This document shows, in pieces, positions 36,501-48,965 of a stretch of DNA of 64,000 nt. This DNA comes from Papaver somniferum (lineage: Eukaryota > Streptophyta > Magnoliopsida > Ranunculales > Papaveraceae). The stretch is taken from assembly GCF_003573695.1 (NCBI RefSeq), contig NC_039359.1:91359385-91423384 (forward strand), written 5' to 3'. Numbering within the stretch: position 1 is the first letter of the stretch; each line of letters begins with the position of its first letter. The translations under genes were made by a program, and so were the position numbers. Under the pieces are notes generated by a model. It saw nothing but the letters and a program-made list of their open reading frames with translations, did not search any database and was not told where the DNA came from.

Positions 36501-37155
36501 CGCGTAGGAAAGTAGCCAAGCATTGGAGTATACCTTCTATCACCTGAATCGCAGACAAACATGGCTTAAATGTCGTGTCTGGTTCTTTTTGTCTCGCCAT
36601 AGGGACAAAACATGGGTATTGAGGGTGTTGTATCAATATCCCATTTCTATGAGGTAATGGCGACGCCTTCGCCACGCAAAAGAAATCCATGCCAAAAATC
36701 AGGTCATAATCATCCATGACCGTAACTAGCAAATCTAGTTTTCCTTTCCATTCTCCAACTTGCACATCTGCATTACGAACTTTCCCTCGACTGGCTTGTG
36801 GTTCTGCGTTAATAGTTTTGATGGTGCTAGCTGCTCTAGTAACTGTTAAGTTCAATGCCATGGCAACTTTTGGATGAATAAAAGACTTCGTAGCACCAGT
36901 ATCAGCCATCGTTAATACCCACTCTCCATTGATCTTCATATCAATGTACATCAGTACAGAAGACATTTTCTTCTTTGTGTGAGCTTTTCTCCCTAGAAAA
37001 CGACTGATGTTACGATATTGGCCCCTGCCAACATCATGTTGAGCCTTCCCAGCATTGTGTTGTTTCTCATCAGCACTTGCAGCGTCTTCGGTACCCTTAA
37101 TGCAGTTCTGATATGTACAACTTGTTTCACCCTCATCAAGTTGTTTTGAGGACAT
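33567..37155 (-). pseudogene. Chromovirus pol: protease, RT, RNase H, integrase, chromodomain
   Basis: Domains in order on the minus strand: retropepsin (MADTGATKSF, about 36900); reverse transcriptase (about 36300-35700, with LDMRSGYYQV and VVYLDDIVIY); RNase H (35640-35221, [14 protein letters not shown], with RTDN at the end); integrase with an HHCC finger (34870-34700, YVKTCLVCQ), catalytic MDFI, SDRDSRF and TERINAFLEEF; then a chromodomain (about 33740-33600, FRIKWQGLPDSETSW). Breaks: the RT to RNase H junction, several stops between 35220 and 34870, a TAG near 34602 and a shift near 34340. There is no gag: 37155 is only about 230 bp from the LTR. It is a dead element, minus-strand, co-oriented with the FHA/MCRS gene. 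Confidence 0.92.
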
Positions 37156-37368
37156 CCTTCGCGTATGGTTATTGCTTGCAGATTGTTGAATTTAACGTTC
37201 ACATACCCTTAATGTGAACTTTTGGCATGATATTTTGACTTGACTTTCCCATACCTTACACTCTCAGTGTGGATCCTTCACTTCAAATGCAATTCTCTGT
37301 AACTTCAAGAAAAGTAACGAACTCAACCGGCCTTCTATATCTCAACGTGAACAGAGAGACCCTTAACC

Positions 37369-37387
37369 AGGGATCTGATACCCAAAT
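37369..37387 (-). promoter_or_regulatory. Chromovirus primer-binding site
   Basis: Minus strand directly after the 5' LTR; GGGTATCAGATCC resembles TGGTATCAGAGCC, complementary to initiator tRNA-Met. Confidence 0.65.
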
Positions 37388-37515
37388 TGTCACAGGTTCG
37401 CAACACCCAAATGCTACAACAAACATGACAATGTAAACTATGCTCCACAACACAATTTCATCCAACTCGCACTTAGCCAATACTTCAACTTATTGACTAA
37501 TTCTCTATTCAGCCC
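37388..37515 (-). repeat. Chromovirus 5' LTR, inner part
   Basis: Aligns with 32712-32838 and stops at AGCCC (37511-37515), the target duplication of the next element. The remainder continues at 55754. Confidence 0.9.
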
Positions 37516-39799
37516 TGTTTAAGGGTGAAAACGATTTCTGCTGATTTCGGTAATTTCGGGTGTGTGGGTGAGAAACGAGTTTAAACCCTAAACAATGTAC
37601 TGCAAGGGAGTACTTTAGATTCGAGAGATCAATCTGTACAAATCCGGCCTAAACTAAGAAATGAATGGCCGTTTCAGACTTACTTCGGTCACAAAGTGAA
37701 GGAGAAGGGTTGGTTTGAGGGAGGGAAACGAAGAGACTGTTGAGACCAAAATAGTTTATTATAGAAGAGTAGTTGTTTCACGACTTGTATCAGAAACTGG
37801 GAAGCTAACAGATGGAAAGCTAGCAAATATTTTCTGATTGTTGTATCCTCCTGACCTGAACTTGTTGTTCGGTGGAAATAGGTAAGACCTATTTATACAA
37901 TTCGAAGTGAAACGTACTCTGGTATCGTAAGAAATGGAAAACGGATGAGTAAATGGGAGGAGGTGGTAACCGGTAATGCCTGGAATTGATGTTCCATAAA
38001 AAAAAGCGTTTCACCATTACTCCCTGTATTTACTAACCGCCTCATCCTTATGACACTGTCTTATAACGGGCGTAGTGTACGCCGCATGCTGTAAACCGCC
38101 AAACCAATACCCAATGAGCATCCCCCAATTTTTGACATGTGTTGATGTCTCGAGTGTTTTCGTGCGAAACATGTAGCATGTTGTTGTTCGGCAAGTTGAG
38201 CTTGGAAGACTTGTCGGCTCGGTGATGACCTTCGACAGTCGAGATTTTGCATCTTGAGAGGAAGGGTAGCCGTTGATTGTTGCAACCCTTCGTTTGGTAT
38301 CCAGTGGCATGAAAGAATGGCCGGTACGGATTTAATATGGCCTAGTTTAGGCACGGCCAAAAGTTTGGGTTTTGTATTTGTTTGGGCGCGACCAAACTAG
38401 GGATTGGCGTCGGGCCAATGGTTGCCATGCGTTAGCTGGTAACCTTGGACGGCTAAGATCTGCATCTTAGATGGAAAAGTGGTCGTTGATCTTCGCAAGC
38501 CTTTGTTTTGGTATCCGCATAGAGAAGGTCGGCATGGTATGGCGCGGCAAGGTGGTTGGCATGCCATTGGCACATGTGGCATGGCTGGCATGCCTTGGCG
38601 CAGTTTGGGCGTGGCCCAAACAAAGGTTTTGGCGTTGGGCCAAAGGTTACCATGCGTTGGTTGGCGACCTTGGACGGCTAAGATTTGCATCTTGTATGGA
38701 AGGATGGTCGTTGATCGTCGCCAGCCTTTGTTTTTGTAACCGCATAGGGAAGGCCGGCATGGTATGGCGCGGAAAGGTGGCTGGCATGCCATTGGCACAT
38801 GTGGCATGGCCGGCATGCCTTGGCGCGGTTTGGGCGTGACCAGAACTAGGATTTTAGACCAAAGGTTACCATGCGTTGGTTGGCGACCTTGGACGGCTAA
38901 GATTTGCATCTTAGATGGAAGGATGGTCGTTGATCGTCGCAAGCCTTTGTTTTGGTAACCGCATAGGGAAGGTCGGAATGATATGGCGCAGCAAGGTGGC
39001 TGGCATGCCACTGGCACATGTGGCATGGCCGGCATGCCTTGGCGCGGTTTAGGCGTGACCAAAACTAGGGTTTTGGGACAAAGGTTACCATGTGTTGGTT
39101 GGTGACCTTGGACGGCTGAGATTTGCATCTAAGATGGAAGGGAGGTCGTTGATTGTCGCATGCCTTTGTTTTGGTAGCCGTGAAGGGAAGGCCGGCATGG
39201 CATGGCTGAGGCGCGGCAAGGTGGATGGCGCGGCATGCCATTGGCACATGTGGCATGGTCGGCATGCCTTGGCGTGGTTTAGGCGCGGCCAAACTAGGGT
39301 TTTGGCGTTGGGCCAAAGGTTACCATCCGTTGGTTGTGACCTTGGACGGCTGAGATTTGCATCTAAGATGGAAGGGTGGTCGTTGCATGTCGCATGCCTT
39401 CGTTTTGGCAGCCATGAAGGGAAGGCCGGCATGGCATGGCTTAAGCGCGGCAAGGTGAATGGTGCGGCATGCCATTGGCACATGTGGCATGGTCGGCATG
39501 CCTTGGAGTGGTTTAGGCGCGGCCAATCTAGGGTTTTGGCGTTGGGCCAAAGGTTACCATGCATTGGTTGGTGACCTTGGACGGCTGAGATTTGCATCTA
39601 AGATGGAAGGGCGGTCGTTGATTGTCGCACGCCTTCGCTTGGCAGCTGTGAAGGGAAGGCCGGCATGGCATGGCATGGCATGGCATGGATTAGGCGCGGC
39701 AAGGTGGATGGAGCGGCATTCCATTGGCACATGTGGCATGGTCGTCATGCCTTAGCGTGGTTTAGGCACGGCCAAACTAGGGTTTTGGCGTTGGGCCAC
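37516..39799 (-). repeat. Tat-like 3' LTR, outer portion with ~225-bp tandem repeats
   Basis: About six units of 217-235 bp start near 38416, 38646, 38865, 39085, 39319 and 39553. Each contains GGTTACCATGCGTTGG, GACCTTGGACGGCT, GATTTGCATCT and a cluster of GGCATGCC/GCCGGCATG palindromes. Open frames here on both strands are by-products of the repeats. Confidence 0.9.
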
Positions 39800-41854
39800 T
39801 GGTAGGCTCTTAAAGGAGTAAGAAAATAAGACAAAGGATAAGAAGGCCTACATGTTAAACTGCAAGTGCACAGTTGTCATTGTAGTGTGTATGTGCAAGA
39901 ACAGGTCATCTCCACAGGGACTTGGGGTGTATAGTTGAAGTTTCACTATGCTGATAATTGATGCAAAACTAAATGCAAGGTCACAAGGTTGCAGTGACAG
40001 TGAAACAGAGATGGTAAAACAACAAGGAACCAAGGCTATGAGCCAAGGGCAGGGAAGGCAGTGCACTGATTTCAGTGCACAACAAGCTTCAAAATACAAG
40101 AAATAAACAGCAAGATAGCTAAGAAATTTAGCTGAGCAGGGGGCAAAACAGAATTGAATTTATAAGTGATTGTAAAGGATTTGTGGCTAAGCTAAGGCTT
40201 AGAATCCACCTTTGTGTCCTAGCCAAACAATGCAATTCTAGGTTGAATTTAGGATCTTAAGCATACAAATGGAATGGAAAGAGAATTAGCTTGCTATGAG
40301 CACTAATTTCTCCCATTGCTCAATCAAAACAATTCATCCTAAGCATACAAATGGAATGGAAAGAGAATTAGCTTGCTATGAGCACTAATTTCTCCCATTG
40401 CTCAATCAAAACAATGCATCCTAAGGCTCTAACCTAGCATTCCACTATCAGACAGTGCACTGAGGTTTCATCTAAACCTCAGCTGCAACAATTTAGCTCA
40501 TGCTCAACATATAAACAACATTAACATTCATCATACAAGATAATTCAAACAACACACATATGGTGAGCAAATACAAAAACATGATAAACATATGAACCAA
40601 CAGTGTAAACATGAAACAAATGAGAAACTGGCTAGTCCAGTTCTCTACAAGAGTGAAGCTGGATAACCCAGCATAAGTTTTACAACAACACCCCCAACCC
40701 ATATTTATACCCAATTACACTTTAAAAGAAAAACCCCCAAAAACAGTAAATTAGGGTTTGGTGAAAAATTGGAATTAGTTTTACCTAATCAATGATGATT
40801 GCTTCTGACTTCGACCCACGCCTCTAATTGTTCTCCTGATGTTATCCACGCCTCCAATTGCAACTCTATTTCACCTAATTTGTCAATTTCACCTCTAGGG
40901 TTCCTGACATGGGAGAGGCGTGAAATTGAGTGATTAGGAGGACATAGAGTTGGTGAAAGGGGAAGTGATGATGTGGGATAGGGTTGTTGAGTGATTTGAG
41001 AGCTCGTATTGAGCTGGTGGTGGTGGTGGTGCGGCAGGTGAAGAAGGTGGTTAAGTTGCAGAGAGGGATGGGGGAGGTGAAGTCGATGGTTTTGGGAGAA
41101 TGTCTGTTTGGTTGGGTAGTATAGGGTTTGGTGTTAGAGTGTTGATCGGGGATATCAAGTTGGATGATCTTCGAAGCTAGGCCATGGGATGTGGAGATGG
41201 TTGGTTGATCTAACGGATAAAAGTGAAGATGCTGGCAGCGACCGTTGGATGCAGATATACAACGAAACTAACGGCACCAGATGGAGTTAGGTGTTGTAGT
41301 GTTAAGCGGAAGTATCTGGATTTGATGCGCAGGCAAAGAAGCGATCGTTGGATTCAACTACAATCTAATCTGAAGGCTTGGAATTTAGGCACTATGGTGT
41401 TTGATAGGAGCTTCAGATTTTGATGCGCGATGAAGGAGCGACCATTGGATGATGAGATGGATCCGATCTAACGGTTGAGAATGGAGGCGGGTATGGATAT
41501 AGAAAATGGGTTTGGGTAAGGGTTTTGGGCCTTGGGTATGCCAAGCCCATATCTTCTTTAAGAACAATTCTTCCTTCTTGAGCCCATTCCTAGCTTTTTG
41601 GACGTGCGCTCCATTCTTTGCGGCCTCCTTGCGTAATTTCTTCCGGCTTTTCACCACTCTTCAGCTCTTTTCCGCTCCGCAAGTTATCCAGACTTTATTT
41701 ATTACCTAAAAATGCAAAATTAAGTAAGAAAAATATTTATTCTTGAAAACAATGAAAATACAGAATATGGGATAAAATGTAGAATTAATGCACAAAAGAT
41801 GAGTTAAAATGCCAACAAAAAGGGATAAATATATACAATATTTGGCACTCATCA
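39800..41854 (-). repeat. Athila-like 3' LTR
   Basis: Nearly identical to 45683-47736. It contains an internal duplication of about 88 bp (TAAGCATACAAATGGAATGG, then CTCCCATTGCTCAATCAAAA) at about 40258 and 40335. Frames here recur identically in the other LTR and are not genes. Confidence 0.93.
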
Positions 41855-43273
41855 AATACCCCCAAACCTGAATTTTACTTGTCCTCAAGTAAAACAAAAC
41901 GAAGGAAATCCTACCTATACCACTGTCGCTGGTCTCTCGAATGAATTTAGCGTATGCACTAAGCCTTTTAAACCACTAAGTTTCCCTAGTGGACGAGTGA
42001 AGTCTCGTGAAGGTTTGCTTAGAACGTACCTACAAAGTTCTAGGATAAAATATAAGCTCAGATTCCATCAAATGTGACATGTGCAAAACAGTTTAAGCTC
42101 ACAGCAAAATGGAGATGTCAATCTAGCTATCAAAGGCACAATCCTAGCACTGATAACAAAAAAAGACATGTGATAAGAGTGTAAAGTGTATCTACACATG
42201 TGTAAAGAAAGATCGGATGTTATGACTACTAATCACCAAGAGATAGTTTCTCAGGCTAAGAACCAAGGTCGAAATCTAGCTAGCTGTCCGGACTTTACGA
42301 GAATTGTGAATGAGTTGGAGGTATTTCACAATTACTCGCGTTGTACATCAATGGCATACACCCTCCTTGCTTATTACAATGAAACAACAAAATGACTATT
42401 TACATGACTCTTATTTACATTGACTATTCTCTTTTATTTTTGGAACAAGAGAGGATGGAATTGATAAATACTTGATTTTTTTTTTTTTGTATTTTTCTGA
42501 TTTTTTTTTTTTTTTTTTTTTTTTGCAAAAGAAAACACTTTTGATACAAATACAAAAGGAAACAAAAAATTACATGACACTTTGCAAGAGGTAGCCCTTT
42601 TTGATGCACCCAGTTAAATTCGATGGTTGTCTTTCTTAATGTAACCTCCACCTTCTATCCCAACCAACCAAAGAACAAGCTAGTCAAGTTTCGTTCAGTA
42701 TTCTAAAGTGATTGGCAATCGTAACTTCCTATCAAACACCTTGAAGATCGAGGCCATACATGTATTGGTAGATCGTGCGCGTGCAAATTTCTTATCACTA
42801 TGTGAATTGTGCTAGAATCAGGGTGCCTAAATATCTAGACTAAGACTCCTAATAATTACATATTTGCACAAGAGTCAACATTTCAAGGTAAATGAGCTCC
42901 ATTTTTATGATTTTTTAATTGTTTAATTTTTTATTTTGATTTTTCAATTTTTTTGGAATTTTTCAATTTTTTCAAAAAGAAGAAGGAGTTCGTTTTCAAT
43001 TATGGCAAATTATCATGGTATCTACTCTATACCCCCAAACCTAAAATAAACATTGTCCTCAATGTTTCAAAATATGGAAAGAATTAAAATGCAACATATG
43101 GAAAGGGACATGCTGAGTAGAGTAAAAGGAGAGAGAATACCCGATTTCGGCGAAAGCAGAATTAAAACTCCGTTATTCAAGTCAAAAATCCAACATATTT
43201 CAGCCGAGATCATATTGGATTAGCAAAATACATACAAATGGAAAAAAAAAGTTTTTAAAATTTATCTACTTGA
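41855..43273 (-). other. Athila-like internal region without pol
   Basis: No reverse transcriptase, integrase or envelope-like frame seen. Contains T-rich runs near 42480-42523 and 42900-42970. The minus-strand purine tract adjoining the LTR is at 41855-41870. Confidence 0.6.
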
Positions 43274-44771
43274 TTATATACAAAAAAATTCACTATACAC
43301 CAACAATCTAAAGAGTTGAGGATCAACCCAAAAGACAAAGTGTAAAGGTTTCAACAGCTTCACACAATAATAATAGGAAAGAAACGCAAGTGAAACTGTG
43401 AAACAAAATGAGCTACCCCCAAACCTGGATTTTACAGAAGATATAGTTTTGAAAACAAAATCTCGCAGTTTTGGGGGTTCATCATGCACAAGGTCTAGCT
43501 CAAAATGAACTGTGCTAGGGACGGGCAAACATGCTAATTCCAACTGTGGTTCCTCAAATGTATTATATTTAGAAGAAAAATAGTCCAAGAGGACTTGGGA
43601 AGCACACAGTTCCAAACCTAGGTTGGGCATTCTCAGAAAAATTGGTTTTACAATATTGGTACAGACCAAATCTAGGTTGGGTGGAAGGCCATCAGATTGT
43701 GACTTAGGTAGAAGAATAGGCATATCATTATCAATCAAATCAAAATCTCCTAACTCATCTACACATGTCACATCATGCTCACAATCATCAATCAAATTGG
43801 CAAGATCACAATCAGAATTATCAACATCATCAACAGATTTATTCTCGTGTATCGGCACATCAGGGGAAACATCACATGGAATACTAGAAGAAATATCATG
43901 CATTAAGGTCGGGGCAGAGAAGCCTAATGTATTTGAACCCAAAGGTTCCATAACATTTTCAGTATAGACATGTTCTTCTAACATAACATCATAATCATCA
44001 TCATCATCATGATAGGGATTTTGCAATCTAGGATAATTTTCAATCCTAAGGTCGGAGCTATTACAAGAATAAAACTCTAATTCATGGGGGTGACTCATAT
44101 CATGTGGTGTTGTTCCTGTTTCCCTAACGGATTCCCATTGATGGGTTTTCTCTGCAATCTCGGCTAAAAAATTCCATGCATCATCCACAGATTTATCAAT
44201 AAACTCACCATTACACATAGACTCAACCATGGTTCGAGATTTAAAGTCTAGTCCCTCATAGAGGATGACGACAAGTCTCCACTTCTCAAATCCATGGTGC
44301 GGATATTCGCTCAACAAATCATTAAAACGTTCAAAATAGTGAAAAAACGTTTCCTCATCCATTGGACAAAACAATTGATACTTTGACGAATATCGATGGT
44401 CCTATGTGTGGAAAGAAATTGTTTTGAAATAGATCTGTGAGTTGGTCCCAAGTGTTGATTGATTGTGGTCTCAAACCGTAAACCATGTTTTGGCCCTTTC
44501 CTTAAAGAAATGTAAACAAACGCAATTTCAGAGAGTCTTCGGACATATGATCAGGTTGCATAGTCCGACAAATTTGTTCAAACTCTCTTACATGAGTATA
44601 GGGGTTCTCAGAATCGAACCCTCGAAATATAGGAAGTATTTGTATCATGCTTGCATTTATTTTAAAAGGGTTATTGGTTTGAGGTAATACAATACATGAT
44701 AATGAAATTTTTATTGACGGATACATGTATTCATGGAGAGCACGAGGTTGGCCCATATTGAAAAGACACAA
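43274..44771 (-). pseudogene. Athila-like gag, frameshifted
   Basis: The minus strand reads FRGFDSENPYTHVREFEQIC (44630-44570), QPDHMSEDSLKLRLF, then after a frame change RPQSINTWDQLTDLFQNNFF (about 44470-44410), and after another change EETFFHYFERFNDLLSEYPH (44360 down). These are retrotransposon gag motifs of the Athila/Tat type. The downstream acidic part to 43274 is an open 366-codon frame rich in Asp/Asn. At least two frameshifts lie in the capsid-like region, so the element depends on others. Confidence 0.82.
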
Positions 44772-45595
44772 AGCCCACTATTTGGTTTTAATGGGTTTTC
44801 AAAAATTTGGTTTTTTATGGGAAAATTTTGGTTTTGATGGGATATTTGAAAAAGAAAATTTGGTTTAAAAATGGGAGCAAAGTAAAATTTGGTTTTAAAA
44901 TTGGGAGCAAAAAAATTTTGGTTTTTTTTTTTTTTTTTTTTGGTTTTTTTTTTTTTTTTTGAATGGGAGAATAAAGTAAATTTTTTTTTTTTTTAATTTA
45001 AAAAAGAAAATAAAATTTGGTTTTTGAATGGGAGCAAGCCCACTGTTTGTTTTGTGTCTGCTTTGGCTCAGCTTGGTTGAAAACTTTTGGTGGAACTGAG
45101 TCCAAAATCTCGGCCTAGAATTTGGGTACTCGGCCCATTAACGAGTTCAACTAGCGTGATCGGTTACAAGCTCAGCTGGGTTTAAAAACCCAGAATACAA
45201 AATACAAGTCCAAATTAAACAAGCTCACAAAAATTAAATACAAGCCCACAAATTAAACAAACAACCCCACAAATAAATTATTACAAACCCAACAGAAAAT
45301 AAGAGAAGCCCAAAAAATTGGCTTTAATATTACAAGCCCACAATTAAAAATTGGAAGCCCACAATTCTGGTTCTCTTAAATGGGTTACCTTTTAAGCACA
45401 ACCCAGCTGCTCTGATATTGTTGCAAAAACCCAGTTGGGTTTTGGTTCTTTTCCTTGGTGGCGTCCCAGCAGAGGAAAAACAGGTTCAGAACAGCAGGTC
45501 CAACAACAAAAGAAGTGAAGCAGATGCAGATGCAAATGCTATGCAGTGAAATGCAAAAAATAGCAAATAAAACTACAAGAAAAACACAGCACCAA
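44772..45595 (-). other. Athila-like 5' internal leader
   Basis: No gene. A degenerate series of (A)TTTTGGTTTT-type repeats with long T runs (44923-44995), then AAGCCCA-rich sequence to about 45370. Confidence 0.5.
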
Positions 45596-45688
45596 TCCCC
45601 GGCAACGGCGCCAAAAACTTGGTAGACCTCAAAGATATTATATTTAAATGCAAAATGGTCCCCGGCAACGGCGCCAAAAACTTGGTAG
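45596..45688 (-). repeat. Duplicated LTR/primer-site junction
   Basis: A 30-bp segment with CCCCGGCAACGGCGCC and AAAAACTTGGTAG occurs exactly at 45596-45625 and 45659-45688, 63 bp apart; the second copy spans the true LTR edge. Confidence 0.85.
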
Positions 45689-47736
45689 GCTCTTAAAGGA
45701 GTAAGAAAATAAGACAACGGATAAGAAGGCCTACATGTTAAACTGCAAGTGCACAGTTGTCATTGTAGTGTGTATGTGCAAGAACAGGTCATCTCCACAG
45801 GGACTTGGGGTGTATAGTTGAAGTTTCACTATGCTGATAATTGATGCAAAACTAAATGCAAGGTCACAAGGTTGCAGTGACAGTGAAACAGAGATGGTAA
45901 AACAACAAGGAACCAAGGCTATGAGCCAAGGGCAGGGAAGGCAGTGCACTGATTTCAGTGCACAGCAAGCTTCAAAATACAAGAAATAAACAGCAAGATA
46001 GCTAAGAAATTTAGCTGAGCAGGGGGAAAAACGGAATTGAATTTATAAGTGATTGTAAAGGATTTGTGGCTAAGCCAAGGCTTAGAATCCACCTTTGTGT
46101 CCTAGCCAAACAATGCAATTCTAGGTTGAATTTAGGATCTTAAGCATACAAATGGAATGGAAAGAGAATTAGCTTGCTATGAGCACTAATTTCTCCCATT
46201 GCTCAATCAAAACAATGCATCCTAAGCATACAAATGGAATGGAAAGAGAATTAGCTTGCTATGAGCACTAATTTCTCCCATTGCTCAATCAAAACAATGC
46301 ATCCTAAGGCTCTAACCTAGCATTCCACTATCAGACAGTGCACTGAGGTTTCATCTAAACCTCAGCTGTAACAATTTAGCTCATGCTCAACATATAAACA
46401 ACATTAACATTCATCATACAAGATAATTCAAACAACACACATATGGTGAGAAAATACAAAAACATGATAAACATATGAACCAACAGTGTAAACATGAAAC
46501 AAATGAGAAACTGGCTAGTCCAGTTCTCTACAAGAGTGAAGCTGGCTAACCCAGCATAAGTTTTACAACAACACCCCCAACCCATATTTATACCCAATTA
46601 CACTTTAAAAGAAAAACCCCCAAAACAGTAAATTAGGGTTTGGTGAAAAATTGGAATTAGTTTTACCTAATCACTGATGATTGCTTCTGACTTCGACCCA
46701 CGCCTCTAATTGTTCTCCTGATGTTATCCACACCTCCAATTGCAACTCTATTTCACCTAATTTGTCAATTTCACCTCTAGGGTTCCTGACATGGGAGAGG
46801 CGTGAAATTGAGTGATTAGGAGGACATAGAGTTGGTGAAAGGGGAAGTGATGATGTGGGATAGGGTTGTTGAGTGATTTGAGAGCTCGTATTGAGCTGGT
46901 GGTGGTGGTGGTGCGGCAGGTGAAGAAGGTGGTGAAGTTGCAGAGAGGGATGGGGGAGGTGAAGTCGATGGTTTTGGGAGAAGGTCTGTTTGGTTGGGTA
47001 GTATAGGGTTTGGTGTTAGAGTGTTGATCGGGGATATCAAGTTGGATGATCTTCGAAGCTAGGCCATGGGATGTGGAGATGGTTGGTTGATCTAACGGAT
47101 AAAAGTGAAGATGCTGGCAGCAACCGTTGGATGCAGATATACAACGAAACTAACGGCGCCAGATGGAGTTAGGTGTTGTAGTGTTAAGCGGAAGTATCTG
47201 GGTTTGATGCGCAGGCAAAGAAGCGATCGTTGGATTCAACTACAATCTAATCTGAAGGCTTGGAATTTAGGCACTATGGTGTTTGATAGGAGCTTCAGAT
47301 TTTGATGCGCGATGAAGGAGCGACCATTGGATGATGAGATGGATCCGATCTAACGGTTGAGAATGGAGGCGGGTATGGATATAGAAAATGGGTTTGGGTA
47401 AGGGTTTTGGGCCTTGGGTATGCCAAGCCCATGTCTTCTTTAAGACCAATTCTTCCTTCTTGAGCCCATTCCTAGCTTTTTGGACGTGCGCTCCATTCTT
47501 TGCGGCCTCCTTGCGTAATTTCTTCCGGCTTTTCACCACTCTTTAGCTCTTTTCCGCTCCGCAAGTTATCCAGACTTTATTTATTACCTAAAAATGCAAA
47601 ATTAAGTAAGAAAAATATTTATTCTTGAAAACAATGAAAATACAGAATATGGGATAAAATGTAGAATTAATGCCCAAAAGACGAGTTAAAATGCCAACAA
47701 AAAGGGATAAATATATACAATATTTGGCACTCATCA
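45683..47736 (-). repeat. Athila-like 5' LTR
   Basis: Partner of 39800-41854; bounded outside by the GCCAC duplication. Confidence 0.93.
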
Positions 47737-48290
47737 GCCACATGTTACCATTTGTTGTTTGGCGACCTCCGACGGCTAAGATTTGCGTATAATATGGAAG
47801 GGTGGTCGTTGATCATCGTACGCCTTCGTTTTGGTAGCCGCATAGGGAAGGCCGGCATGGTATGGCATTGGCGCAGTAGGGCGGCTGGCATGGCATGTCA
47901 TTGGCGCGGAGGTGTGGCTGGCATGGCATGCCATTGGCACAGTGGTGCGGCTGGCATGGTTGGCATGCCTTGGCACGGAGGTGCGGCTGGCATGGCATGC
48001 CATTGGCGCAGTGGTGCAGCTTGGATGGTTGGCATGCCTTGGCGCGGAGATGTGGCTTTCATGGCGTGCCATTGGCACAGTGGTGTGGCTGGCGTGGTTG
48101 GCATAGATGATGTCAGTCAGTGTTAAGGGTTCTGCCGTGGAACATGACCCATGTAAAAAAAGAAGGGTACCCCGGTAATTCTTACGTAGGCATGCTGATT
48201 GATTCAATAAATGTGCTAATGGTCATAGTGACATCATGTCAGATGTACAGTTTTACGATTTTGACCCTAAGATAAAAACCACCATCAATA
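47737..48290 (-). repeat. Tat-like 3' LTR, remaining portion
   Basis: Continues the left LTR after the nested element. It contains short repeats of GGTGCGGCTGGCATGG and GGCATGCCTTGGCGCGGA type (47880-48100). It ends CATCAATA, where the other LTR ends CATCAACA. Confidence 0.88.
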
Positions 48291-48599
48291 TTAAGTCCCC
48301 TGCTTAGCTCGGAACAGGAGCATTGTTGCGAGGTAAGCATAAGATGGTAACAGGCGAGGACAAAAATCGAAACGACAGGTCGTGAAAAGATGGTCAGGAA
48401 ATTCCGACTAACCTTTTTCGAGAGGTAAGGAGAGTTCATGATCCTCATGTTTGGCATCCTTGCGTAGATTCTATTTATGGTGTAGACCGTGAAGTGGTGA
48501 GATGAAGGTCGTCGGCTTAGTCTGGCCATGTATCACCTTGGCTGGGTTAGGGAAAATCATGACGCTGGCTTAGCGAGTTGTTGGTGTTAGTGCGGAAAG

Positions 48600-48860
48600 T
48601 CATGGCGCGGACGTCTTGGCATGGTGGGGCCAAGGTAATGGCGCGGACGGCTTGGCATGGTGGAGCCAAGGCAATGGCGCGGACGGCTTGGCATGGTCGG
48701 GCCAAGGCAAGGCGCGGTTTGGTGACGCAAAGCATGTGAACGTCTTGGCGTGGTGGGTCCAAGGCATGGTGCGGATGGCTTGGCATGGTGCGGATGGCTT
48801 GGCATGGTGGGTCCAAGGAAATGGCGTGGTTTGGTGAGGAAAAGCATGCGCGGACGGCTT
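48600..48860. repeat. Tandem minisatellite in the Tat-like internal region
   Basis: Repeated units of about 36-40 bp containing GGCGCGGACGGCTTGGCATG and GGGCCAAGGCAATG, unrelated in order to the LTR repeats but of similar GGCATG texture. Confidence 0.8.
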
Positions 48861-48957
48861 AGCATGGTGATTTGTCTTCGCGGGCCCGGTTGCCTCTTTT
48901 CCTTACTTGACTCAAATAGGAAGTTTTTTCCTTATTCAAACTCCCAAGTACCACGCC

Positions 48958-48965
48958 TATAAAAG
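48958..48965 (+). promoter_or_regulatory. TATA box of the antisense PMD gene
   Basis: TATAAAAG within CCTATAAAAGGGGG. It faces right toward the PMD gene, about 0.7-1 kb ahead of the first recognisable PMD codons. Confidence 0.5.

Larger units (their letters stand above)
39800..47736 (-). mobile_element. Athila-like Ty3/gypsy element, gag-only, youngest of the nest
   Basis: LTRs 39800-41854 (2055 bp) and 45683-47736 (2054 bp), starting TGGTAGGCTC and ending CACTCATCA; the target duplication GCCAC is at 39795-39799 and 47737-47741. After the 5' (right) LTR the minus strand has TTTTTGGCGCCGTTGCCGGG, typical of Athila/Tat primer regions; the purine tract AGGTTTGGGGGTATT precedes the 3' LTR. The internal 3.8 kb encodes only a damaged gag. 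By eye I count about 22 differences between the LTRs, roughly 1%. Confidence 0.93.

Noticed and set aside
38397..39755. Open frames of 160-243 codons on both strands
   Set aside because: They follow the ~225-bp LTR minisatellite, repeat the same Cys/His/Pro-rich phrases in several frames and recur in the other LTR; repeat by-products, not genes.
41223..41657. Small frames in the Athila-like LTR
   Set aside because: Present at the same place in the second LTR, with no coding signature.
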